Source: Mitsuaria sp. 7
GTDB lineage: Bacteria > Pseudomonadota > Gammaproteobacteria > Burkholderiales > Burkholderiaceae_C
Assembly (NCBI RefSeq): GCF_001653795.1
Contig: NZ_CP011515.1
Coordinates: forward strand, 62,001 to 126,000
Reading direction: 5' to 3'
DNA length: 64,000 bases
Shown here: positions 37,787 through 45,316 of the stretch, one piece after another
How positions within the stretch are numbered: position 1 is the first letter of the stretch
How the letters are laid out: every line of letters starts with the position of its first letter
Notes under the pieces: generated by a model
Database searches by the model: none
Told to the model about the DNA's origin: nothing
The model's input: the letters and a program-made list of their open reading frames with translations, nothing else
Position numbers and translations under genes: made by a program

Positions 37787-39964
37787 TCAGGCGGCCAGAC
37801 GCAGGTCCGGACGCACTTCGGTCAGCGTGGACGGACGCAGCGGCTGCGCCAGGCGCAGCAGGTGATTCGGCTCGCTCAGGAAGCGCATGCGGTCGGCGTT
37901 GCTCATTGCATCGACGATGCCCGGCTGCGACGTCAGATCTTGCAGGCGGCGCGCACGCACGTCCGCGCGCATGCCCAGACCCACATCGCGGCGACCCATC
38001 GCCTCGGCCGCCAGTGCGGTCAGGCGGCGGCTTGCCAGCAGGTCGGCGAAGCCGGGGAGATGACGCTCCTGGCGACCATAGGCCCACGCATTGCGCAGCA
38101 CCGTCGGCGTGAGGCTCTCTTCCGGGATCACCAGCAGACCGGCGCCACGCATGCGCTCGCCCAGGCTGGCGCGGCTCGACAGCACCGTGATCGGCGCGGC
38201 CAGCAGCAGCGGCAGGGCGATCGGCGCGATCCAGATCAGCGTCGAGGGGCTCAGCGCCCCGATCACCGCGGTGATGGCGAGCGTCACCAGGCTGATGCGG
38301 CCGTAGGCGGCGAAGGCTTCGCGCCACGACACGTCCTCGGCGGCCCGCGGCGGCGACTTCCAGTCCAGCGAGATGCCCGTCAGCGCGACCACGCAGAAGA
38401 TCGAATGCGCGACCATCCGCAGCGGCGCCTGCAGCAGCGACATGCCGGCCTCGGTGGCGCAGGAGGCCACCAGCTTCAGCGAGCCGCCGTACTGCGACTG
38501 CTCGCCGCGCAGGATCAGCGCGGCGACCGACAGCAGACGCGGCAGCAGCAGCATGCCGATCGTGCCGAACCACAGCGCGGCCACGCCCGGGGCCAGCGAG
38601 CCGTCTTCCAGGAAGGGCTGGAAGGCCTCGTTGCCGCCGACGTTCCAGAGCAGCACGCCCAGGCCCACGTAGAGCAGCCACAGCGGCGCAGCGAGGTAGG
38701 ACAGCGCGCCCGTCACCAGCATCGCGCGATGGACGCCGTGCAGGCCCGGCTCGGCGATCAGGCCGGCGTTCTGGATGTTGCCCTGGCACCAGCGGCGGTC
38801 GCGTTGCAGCTCGGCCAGCAGATGGGGCGGTTGTTGTTCATAGCTGCCCGGCAGGTCGGCCACCAGCCACACCTGATAACCGGCGCGGCGCATCAGCGCG
38901 GCCTCGACGAAGTCGTGGGACATGATGTCCTTGCCGCGCAGCGGGGCGAGGGCGCAATGCTTCATGAAGGGCTCGACGCGGATGATCGCGTTGTGGCCCC
39001 AGTAATGGGCTTCGCCCAGCTGCCAGAACTGCATGCCGGCGGCGAAGAGGCGACCCGTCACGCGGCTCGCGAACTGCTGGGCGCGGGCGTGCGGCGTGTC
39101 GTGGCCGCAGACCTGGTTGGCGGCCTGCAGGATGCCGGCGCGCGGATGCTTTTCCATCAGGCGGACCAGGCCCAGCAGGCAATCGCCGCTCATCACGCTG
39201 TCGGCGTCCAGCACCACCATGTAGCGGTAGTTGCGGCCCCAGCGGCGGCAGAAGTCGGCGACGTTGCCGGCCTTCTTCTTCACCCGGCGCTGGCGCCAGC
39301 GGTAATGGATGCGGCCGCGGCCCGCGAACTGCGCGCGCAGCTCGGCCCAGGCGGCCAGCTCCTGCGTGCGGCACTCGGGGTCGGAGCTGTCGGAGAGGAT
39401 GTACACGTCGAACAGGCGCAGCGCGCCGGCCGCCGCGAGCGACTCGCAGCTGGCGCGCAGGCCGGCGAAGACGGTGGTGACGTCCTCGTTGCAGATCGGC
39501 ATGACCAGCGCGGTGCGCGCGTCTGCGCCCAGCGCGTCATTGCCCGCGTCCTTGATCGAGATGGCGTGCCGGTCGCCGCGCAGCATGACCCAGAAGCCCA
39601 TCACCGCGGTGACGCAACCGGCGCTGACCCAGGCGAACAGCAGCGCGAACAGCGCCAGGTGCACGCATTGCAGCGCGAAGGCCCAGGGCTCGGCGGCCCA
39701 GCCGCGGTGCGTCTGCCACAGCACGCTGGTGGCCAGCGCGGTGGCGCCGAGGATGGACAGCTTCAGCGCGTTGCGGCGGTGCTTCGCGGCGGTTTCCCAG
39801 GCCTCGGGCGGCTGGGCGCCGGGCAGGGATTCGACCGGCGGATTGCGCAGGCCCCAGGGGCGGGGCACCATCGCGCCGCGCTTGATCGCCGGGGCGCTCG
39901 GACCGACCGGCCCGGGGGTGGCGGCGGCCGGGTGCACGGCGGCGGTGTGCGTGGATTCGATCAT
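37787..39964 (-). CDS. opgH: Osmoregulated periplasmic glucan glucosyltransferase OpgH (MdoH)
   Basis: A 725-residue inner-membrane glucosyltransferase that builds the beta-1,2-glucan backbone from UDP-glucose and moves it to the periplasm. Features are two membrane helices at about 70-130, the GT2 domain with VMPICNEDVTTVFAGL, VVLDADSVMSGD (DxD-type), HDFVEAALMRRAGY and the QRDRRWCQGN (QxxRW) motif, and further helices in the C-terminal half. The open frame continues into opgG, but MIESTHTAAVHPAAATPG at 39964 has an AAGGAG ribosome site and is the family start. It follows opgG by 11 bases. Confidence 0.95.
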   Translation of the reverse strand: MIESTHTAAVHPAAATPGPVGPSAPAIKRGAMVPRPWGLRNPPVESLPGAQPPEAWETAAKHRRNALKLSILGATALATSVLWQTHRGWAAEPWAFALQCVHLALFALLFAWVSAGCVTAVMGFWVMLRGDRHAISIKDAGNDALGADARTALVMPICNEDVTTVFAGLRASCESLAAAGALRLFDVYILSDSSDPECRTQELAAWAELRAQFAGRGRIHYRWRQRRVKKKAGNVADFCRRWGRNYRYMVVLDADSVMSGDCLLGLVRLMEKHPRAGILQAANQVCGHDTPHARAQQFASRVTGRLFAAGMQFWQLGEAHYWGHNAIIRVEPFMKHCALAPLRGKDIMSHDFVEAALMRRAGYQVWLVADLPGSYEQQPPHLLAELQRDRRWCQGNIQNAGLIAEPGLHGVHRAMLVTGALSYLAAPLWLLYVGLGVLLWNVGGNEAFQPFLEDGSLAPGVAALWFGTIGMLLLPRLLSVAALILRGEQSQYGGSLKLVASCATEAGMSLLQAPLRMVAHSIFCVVALTGISLDWKSPPRAAEDVSWREAFAAYGRISLVTLAITAVIGALSPSTLIWIAPIALPLLLAAPITVLSSRASLGERMRGAGLLVIPEESLTPTVLRNAWAYGRQERHLPGFADLLASRRLTALAAEAMGRRDVGLGMRADVRARRLQDLTSQPGIVDAMSNADRMRFLSEPNHLLRLAQPLRPSTLTEVRPDLRLAA

Positions 39965-39975
39965 GTCGTGCTCCT

Positions 39976-41565
39976 TCACTGGGGAGGAAGAATCAGGCTC
40001 CAGGTCTCGGTGAGGACCTGTTGCTTCGTCTGGAGGAAGCCGCGCAGCTCGGTCGACTGACCGGGGCGGACCTGCTTGATGCGGACGGCCATGCGCCAGC
40101 CGCCGGTGACCGGGTTCGGGTAGGCGTTGACCTCGGTGACCTGGCCGTTGCCGTCGGTGCTCGCGACGGCCTTGACCTCGGCGCCGGCGGGCAGCGCGGC
40201 CAGCGACGGGCCTTCGAAGTCGACGATGAACTGCTGCTCGTTCTTGTCGAGCTTGGCGTAGCTGTAGCCGGTGCGGGACTGCACGGCCCAGGCGCCGGGC
40301 GGGCGCTGCTGCTGCTCGCCCTGCAGGTGCAGGCGGTACGAGTAGTCCAGCGGCTGGCCCGGGGCCGGCTGCTTGGCGGGCACCCAGTAGGCGACGATGT
40401 TGTCGTGCGTCTCGTCGGGCGTGTGCAGCGACATCAGCTCCACGCGGCCCGGACCCCAGTCGCTGGTCGGCTCGACCCACGCGGAGGGACGCATCTCGTA
40501 GCGCGCCTCGGTGTCCTCGTAGTTGGAGAACTTGCGGTCGCGTTGCATCAGGCCGAAGCCCTTCACGCCGGGCAGCGTGAACGAGGTGGTCAGCGTGCCG
40601 TTCGGGTTGATCAGCGGACGCCAGATCCATTCGCCCGTCGAGCTGGCGACCATCAGGCCGTCGCTGTCGTGGACCTCGGGCCGGAAGTCGCCCTTCTGCG
40701 GCTGGTTCTCGCCGAACAGGTACATGCTGGTCAGCGGCGCCAGCGCCAGGGTCGCGACCTGCGAGCGCATGAACAGCCGCACGCGCGTCTCGACGACCGT
40801 TTCCGCGCCCGGCTTCACCACGAAGGTGTAGACGCCGCTGGCGCGCTGCGAGTCCATGAGCGCATGCACGGTCAGCGACTTGGCGTCCGCCGTCGGACGC
40901 TCGATCCAGAACTCGGTGAAGCGCGGGAATTCCTCGCCCTTGCCGCCGACGGTGTCGATGGCCAGGCCGCGGGCCGACAGGCCGTAATGCTGGTTGGCGC
41001 CCAGGACGCGGAAGTAGCTCGCGCCCAGGAAGACGGCCAGCTCGTCCTTGTACTTGTCGTTGTTGAGCGCGTAGTGCGCGCGGAAACCGGCGTAGCCCAC
41101 GTCGCCCCACTTCTGCGGCGACAGCTGGCTGTTCTTGCCGTAGTCGAAGTCCTCGCGCTTGAAGGGGACAGGTCTTGCCTGGCCGCCGACGATCTCGTTG
41201 ATGCGCACGGCCTGGGTCTGGTAGTGGCCCAGGTGGAAGAACATCAGCTCGAAGGGCAGCTTCTCCTCGCGCCACAGCGCGCGCGCCGGCTTGAACCGGA
41301 TGTCGCGCATCTGGTCGTAGTTCAGGTTCTTCAGCTCGGCCGGCAGCGTGTCCGGCGGCGCGACGTAGGGCTTGGCCGCGAGCGCCTTGGCGCGCTCGGC
41401 CACCTCGTCGAAGCCGAAGGCGTGCGCCGCGGCGGTGGCCGCCAGCAGCGCGGCGCCGACCGCGAGCCCGAAGAACGACCCCATCCACCGACGCTGGCCG
41501 GCCTGGAGGCGGGCACTGGCCGCCTGGATGAGGACCCGAGAGGAGGGGGTGTGAATATTTCTCAT
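39976..41565 (-). CDS. opgG: Periplasmic glucan biosynthesis protein OpgG (MdoG)
   Basis: A periplasmic protein that acts with OpgH in glucan synthesis. The mature part (AFGFDEVAERAKALAAKPYVAPP..., FKPARALWREEKLPFELMFFHLGHY, ASYFRVLGANQHYGLSARGLAIDT, GEWIWRPLINP) is unmistakable. The N-terminus is uncertain. The ATG at 41565 gives 529 residues with a long N-region before the hydrophobic helix (GSFFGLAVGAALLAATAAAHA). A GTG lies at 41574, and an internal ATG at 41484 gives a short signal peptide. The predicted sigma-54 start site falls 3-4 bases before 41565, which argues for either leaderless initiation or the internal start. Confidence 0.94.
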   Translation of the reverse strand: MRNIHTPSSRVLIQAASARLQAGQRRWMGSFFGLAVGAALLAATAAAHAFGFDEVAERAKALAAKPYVAPPDTLPAELKNLNYDQMRDIRFKPARALWREEKLPFELMFFHLGHYQTQAVRINEIVGGQARPVPFKREDFDYGKNSQLSPQKWGDVGYAGFRAHYALNNDKYKDELAVFLGASYFRVLGANQHYGLSARGLAIDTVGGKGEEFPRFTEFWIERPTADAKSLTVHALMDSQRASGVYTFVVKPGAETVVETRVRLFMRSQVATLALAPLTSMYLFGENQPQKGDFRPEVHDSDGLMVASSTGEWIWRPLINPNGTLTTSFTLPGVKGFGLMQRDRKFSNYEDTEARYEMRPSAWVEPTSDWGPGRVELMSLHTPDETHDNIVAYWVPAKQPAPGQPLDYSYRLHLQGEQQQRPPGAWAVQSRTGYSYAKLDKNEQQFIVDFEGPSLAALPAGAEVKAVASTDGNGQVTEVNAYPNPVTGGWRMAVRIKQVRPGQSTELRGFLQTKQQVLTETWSLILPPQ

Positions 41566-41578
41566 GTGACACACCTAC

Positions 41579-41594
41579 TGCAAGGCCTGTGCCA
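41579..41594 (-). promoter_or_regulatory. Sigma-54 promoter of opgGH
   Basis: On the minus strand: TGGCAC, 5 bases, TTGCA. This is a full match to the -24/-12 consensus with correct spacing. Transcription should start near 41568. The adjacent upstream gene, glrR, encodes a sigma-54 activator and two matching activator sites lie 70-160 bases upstream. Confidence 0.85.
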
Positions 41595-41658
41595 CATGGG
41601 AAAACTGTTTTAAATCAACAGCTTACGTCGTTGGTGCGGTGCCGCACACGGGAATTTC

Positions 41659-41676
41659 TGTCGCCGTGGGGCGACG
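41659..41676. promoter_or_regulatory. GlrR-type activator site 1
   Basis: TGTC, 10 bases, GACG, with inner arms GTCGCC/GGCGAC. It differs by one base from the GlrR activator site TGTC-N10-GACA known from enterobacteria. It is about 70-80 bases upstream of the sigma-54 promoter of opgG. Confidence 0.65.
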
Positions 41677-41723
41677 GGATTGCCGCCGGTTCTTCCAAGT
41701 GCTTGATTTGAAAAGGATTTTCT

Positions 41724-41741
41724 TGTCGCTATTCAGCGACA
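41724..41741. promoter_or_regulatory. GlrR-type activator site 2
   Basis: TGTC, 10 bases, GACA: an exact match to the enterobacterial GlrR site, with 7-base perfect inverted arms TGTCGCT/AGCGACA. It overlaps the last codons and stop of glrR, about 135-145 bases upstream of the opgG promoter. Confidence 0.7.
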
Positions 41742-43090
41742 GGCCCGTCGGCGCGGAACATCGAGGGGTCCAGCCCGTTGCGCTGCAGCAAACGGTAGAA
41801 CTCGGTCCGGTTGCGGTCGGCGAGCCGGGCGGCATCGGCGACGTTGCCGTCGGTGAGCTTGAGCAGGCCCACCAGGTACTCGCGTTCGAAGCGCTGTCGC
41901 GCCTCGGCGTAAGGAAGTACTTCGATGCTGGGCGAGCGCAGCGCCCGCTGCACCAGCGAGAGCGGGATCAGCGGCGAGGTGGCCAGCGCGCTGACCTGCT
42001 CCACGACGTTGTGGAGCTGGCGCACGTTGCCCGGCCAGGCGGCCATGGTGAGCGCCTTCAGCGCCTCGGGCGCGAAGCCGTTGAGTCGCTTGTCGTACTT
42101 GGTCGCGAGCTTCTGCAGGAAGTGCTGCGCCAGCAGCGGGATGTCCTCGCGGCGCTCGTCCAGCGTGGGCAGCGTCAGGCTGACGACGTTGAGGCGGTAG
42201 TAGAGGTCTTCGCGGAACTGGCCTTCCGCCAGCGCGGCCTCGAGGTCGCGGTGGGTCGCCGACAGGATGCGGACGTCGATGGGCACCGAGGCGCTGGCGC
42301 CGACCGGGCGCACCTGGTGTTCCTGCAGCACGCGCAGCAGCTTGACCTGCAGCGGCAGCGGCATGTCGCCGATCTCGTCGAGCAGCAGCGTGCCGCCGTC
42401 GGCGGCCTGGAACAGGCCGCGGTGGTTGGCCAGCGCGCCGGTGAAGGCGCCCTTGACGTGGCCGAAGAGCTCCGACTCCAGCAGCGGCTCCGGGATCGCG
42501 CCGCAGTTGACGGCGACGAAGGGCCGCTTGGCGCGCGGGCTGGCCGCGTGGATCGCGCGCGCGAGCAGCTCCTTGCCGCTGCCGCTTTCGCCGCGGATCA
42601 GCACCGGCGCCTGCGAGGCCGAGACCAGCCGCGCCTCGGCCAGCACCTCCGCCATCACGTTGGAGCGGCTGACGATGGACTCGCGCCAGAGCTGGTCGGG
42701 GCTGTCGTCCTGGTGGACGGCGGTGAGGGTCAGGGCTTGCGCGATGGTGTCGAGCAGCGCGCGGCCGTCGAAGGGCTTGGTCAGGTAGGTGTAGACCCCC
42801 TGCGCGGTCGCGGCGACGGCGTCGGGGATGGTGCCGTGGGCGGTCAGCAGGATGACGGGCAGGGCGGGATGCCGCTCGCGGATCGTGTTGAACAGCGCCA
42901 GGCCGTCCATGCCGGGCAGTTGCACGTCGCTGAGCACCAGCGCGGGCCGCTGCACGTCCATCTGCGCGAGCGCGGCCTCGGCGCTGCCGACGGCGGTGAC
43001 GTCGTAGCCGGCGGCCTCCAGCCGCATCTGCAGCAGTTTCAGCAGGTCGGCGTCGTCGTCGACGATGAGGAGTCGCGCGCCGCCGCTCAT
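41729..43090 (-). CDS. glrR: Sigma-54-dependent response regulator GlrR (QseF)
   Basis: A 453-residue NtrC-type activator. The receiver domain starts RLLIVDDDADLLKLL with phosphoacceptor Asp in VLSDVQLPGMDG. The AAA+ domain has Walker A GESGSGKE, the sigma-54-contacting GAFTGA loop, and DEIGDMPL. The C-terminal helix-turn-helix includes LLKLTDGNVADAARLADRNRTEFYRLLQR. The order kinase-lipoprotein-regulator is the glrK-qseG-glrR arrangement of enterobacteria. It lies 75 bases after the lipoprotein gene and directly precedes opgGH. Confidence 0.93.
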   Translation of the reverse strand: MSGGARLLIVDDDADLLKLLQMRLEAAGYDVTAVGSAEAALAQMDVQRPALVLSDVQLPGMDGLALFNTIRERHPALPVILLTAHGTIPDAVAATAQGVYTYLTKPFDGRALLDTIAQALTLTAVHQDDSPDQLWRESIVSRSNVMAEVLAEARLVSASQAPVLIRGESGSGKELLARAIHAASPRAKRPFVAVNCGAIPEPLLESELFGHVKGAFTGALANHRGLFQAADGGTLLLDEIGDMPLPLQVKLLRVLQEHQVRPVGASASVPIDVRILSATHRDLEAALAEGQFREDLYYRLNVVSLTLPTLDERREDIPLLAQHFLQKLATKYDKRLNGFAPEALKALTMAAWPGNVRQLHNVVEQVSALATSPLIPLSLVQRALRSPSIEVLPYAEARQRFEREYLVGLLKLTDGNVADAARLADRNRTEFYRLLQRNGLDPSMFRADGPVAE

Positions 43091-43169
43091 GTGAGCCCCT
43101 CGTCCGCGGCGCGCCGCAGCCGGTCCCCCGGGGGGACGTTCGCTTGCTCGGGGCGGCCCTGCGCTGCGC

Positions 43170-43733
43170 TCATGGCTTGTCCAGCGCCGAGCGCGGGCCG
43201 CCCAGGCTGCGTTCGATCGCCTTCAGCGCCTCGAGCTTGCGGTTGGCGTCGTCCAGGCGGCGTTGCAGGTCCTCGCGGGCGAGGCGGCCCTTGTCGAGCT
43301 CGCCTTCCATGCGGCGCTGCTCGGCGACGCGGTCGACGAGGAACTGCGCCATCGGCCGCCATTCGTCGGCTTCGGGGCGCGCGTCGCGCAGGACCTGGTC
43401 GAGCAGCGTCTGCGCGCGGAAGGTCTCGCCGTTGGCGTGGCTGAACATCAGCGCGAGCGCGAGCTGCACGGCGTTGCCGGGCGGCAGCGCGGCGTCGTCG
43501 CGCGGGGCGACTTCCTGCGCCAGCTCCAGCGGGCTCATCTGGCGCAGCCGGTCGTTGAGGTTGAGCACGATGCGCGCGGCGTTGTCGGTCGGCGCGACCA
43601 CGGGCACCTGGACCGGCACCTGCACGCGCACCTCCTTGATGACGGTCCTGGGCGGCTGCTGGGCGCAGCCGGTGGCCAGCAGCGCGATGACCGTGGCGGC
43701 GGCGAACGGGAGGGCCCGGGCGGCGGCCGTCAT
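43170..43733 (-). CDS. QseG-like outer-membrane lipoprotein
   Basis: A 187-residue lipoprotein with lipobox LLATGC after a short signal peptide (MTAAARALPFAAATVIAL). A Val/Gln/Pro-rich segment follows, then a helical domain with a C-terminal coiled coil (GRLAREDLQRRLDDANRKLEALKAIE). In enterobacteria QseG modulates the neighbouring sensor kinase; the same position between kinase and regulator supports the analogy. Its ATG overlaps the kinase stop (ATGA). The frame stays open far upstream only because it overlaps the kinase gene. Confidence 0.78.
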   Translation of the reverse strand: MTAAARALPFAAATVIALLATGCAQQPPRTVIKEVRVQVPVQVPVVAPTDNAARIVLNLNDRLRQMSPLELAQEVAPRDDAALPPGNAVQLALALMFSHANGETFRAQTLLDQVLRDARPEADEWRPMAQFLVDRVAEQRRMEGELDKGRLAREDLQRRLDDANRKLEALKAIERSLGGPRSALDKP

Positions 43734-45178
43734 GCGGTCGAGGACTTCAGGAATCGGGGCGTGTGGGCGCATGGCAGCGTGATTCTGAAATGGGCGCCCT
43801 GGTCGGCGGGCAGCAGGTCGATGTGACCGCCGTGGGCGGCGATGTATTCGGTGACGATGGACAGGCCGATGCCGGTGCCCTTCAACGCGTCGTCGGGCTG
43901 GCGTTCGCCGCGGTAGAAGGGCTCGAAGATGCGGGCCTGGTCCGCCGGGGCGACGCCGGGTCCGTCGTCGCGCAGGTTGATGGTGAGCTGGCCGCCCTGG
44001 CGCGCGAGGGCGATGTCGACGCGGCCGCCGGGCGGGGCGAAGCGTATCGCATTGGAGAGGAGGTTGCCGACGGCGGCCGCGATCTTGGCCGGGTCGATCT
44101 CCGCCTCGAGCGGTGCGCCGTTCAGGCTCACGTGCAATCCGCGTGCCTGCCATTGCAGCCGCTGATGGTCGATCGTGCCCTGGATCAGGGACAGGAGGTC
44201 GGTGCGCTCCGGCTTGAGGTCGCGTGCTTCGAAGGCGGCGGCGTTGAAGCGCAGCAGGTCCTCGATCTGGCGCTGCAGCACGGCGGTGTTGTCGCGCAGG
44301 ATGCGGGTCACTTCCTTCTGCTTCTCGTTGAGGGGCCCGGCCACCTCGTCCTCCAGCAGCGCGGTGCCTTCGCGCAGCGCGGCCAGCGGGGTCTTGAGCT
44401 CGTGCGAGACATGCCGCAGGAAACGCGCCTTGTCGGCATCGAGTTCCGCCAGCCGCAGCCGCAGCCAGTCCAGGCGCTGGCCGATCACGCGCAGGTCGGC
44501 GGGGCCGCGGATCTCGATGCGGTCGTCCAGGCGGTTCTCGCCCAGGCCCTTGATGGCGCGGGCGAGGTGGCGCAGCGGCCGCGTCAGGAAGATGCCGAAC
44601 ACCAGCGACAGCAGCGCGGCGATGCCGATCGCGCCCAGCACCTGCTGGCCGAGCAGCACGCGGTTGTTCTCGAGCTTGTCCTGCAGCACGCGGTTGCTGG
44701 ACTCGGCGTGCTTGCGGACGTCGTCGGCCAGGCCGCCGGTCAGGGCGCCGAGTTCGCGGAAGCGCGTCATCAGGTCGGTCTCGCGCTTGCGCGGATTGGC
44801 GCCGCGGGGCGTGTCCATCAGCGCGCGGACCTCGCCGAGCTTCGTCTTCCAGGCGTCCAGCGGCGCCGGGGTCAGGCCTTGCGTGCGCAGCAGGCCGAGC
44901 AGGCGCTCGGCGTCGTCGGCGTCCTCCTCGAAACGCTGGCGCAGCACGTGGTCCTCCAGGACGGCGTACTGCCGCGCGGCGCGCTCCATGCTGACGCCGC
45001 GGTCGCCGAGCTGCTGCACCTCCGAGCTCATGCGCGCGGCGCGCACGACAGCCTCGCGGCTCTGCACGGTCAGGCGCTCGAGCGTGAGCAGGCCGCCCAG
45101 CGACGCGGCGGCGAGGAGGCCGGCGATCGACAGGAAGCCGATCAGCAGCATCTGGCGGAAGGAAATGCGGTTGAGCAT
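43730..45178 (-). CDS. glrK: Sensor histidine kinase GlrK (QseE)
   Basis: A 482-residue membrane kinase. It has a membrane helix at residues about 10-33, a periplasmic helical domain, a second helix near 190-210 (GQQVLGAIGIAALLSLVFGIFL), HAMP linker (TRPLRHLARAIKGLGENRLDDRI), the phosphoacceptor block FLRHVSHELKTPLAALREG, and the ATPase motifs NLLSNAIRFAP, DDGPGVAPADQARIFEPFYRG and GTGIGLSI. The start MLNRISFRQMLLIGF at 45178 fits; the frame is open upstream into the intergenic region. It is divergent from the giant gene. Confidence 0.92.
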   Translation of the reverse strand: MLNRISFRQMLLIGFLSIAGLLAAASLGGLLTLERLTVQSREAVVRAARMSSEVQQLGDRGVSMERAARQYAVLEDHVLRQRFEEDADDAERLLGLLRTQGLTPAPLDAWKTKLGEVRALMDTPRGANPRKRETDLMTRFRELGALTGGLADDVRKHAESSNRVLQDKLENNRVLLGQQVLGAIGIAALLSLVFGIFLTRPLRHLARAIKGLGENRLDDRIEIRGPADLRVIGQRLDWLRLRLAELDADKARFLRHVSHELKTPLAALREGTALLEDEVAGPLNEKQKEVTRILRDNTAVLQRQIEDLLRFNAAAFEARDLKPERTDLLSLIQGTIDHQRLQWQARGLHVSLNGAPLEAEIDPAKIAAAVGNLLSNAIRFAPPGGRVDIALARQGGQLTINLRDDGPGVAPADQARIFEPFYRGERQPDDALKGTGIGLSIVTEYIAAHGGHIDLLPADQGAHFRITLPCAHTPRFLKSSTA

Positions 45179-45257
45179 CGGGCGGCAGTGTAGTGGTCCG
45201 GTCCGGGTCCGGTTTGCGGATGCGCGGGTTCTCCGCTGCCAACGGGCGGCGAATCCG

Positions 45258-45285
45258 ACAACCGCGCGGCGGGGGTTGCCACTGA
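45258..45285 (+). promoter_or_regulatory. Candidate hrp box before the giant gene
   Basis: ACAACC, 15 bases, CCACTGA. The -10 part agrees fully with CCACNNA and spacing is allowed; the -35 part keeps AACC but not the leading GG. It ends 31 bases before the chosen ATG. The match is partial and could be chance, but it is the right way round and at the right distance. Confidence 0.35.
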
Positions 45286-45316
45286 CGCAGTGTTTCGATT
45301 TCCTGCGACAGCTGCC

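Noticed and set aside
37763..40060. Long plus-strand frame of 765 codons opposite opgH
   Set aside because: It is the antisense shadow of opgH, whose protein has unmistakable GT2 motifs; the plus frame reads as His/Gln/Arg/Ala repeats without any domain. The same applies to 2268-3674, 3644-5188, 1343-2245 and the minus frame 32060-33925 opposite aspS.
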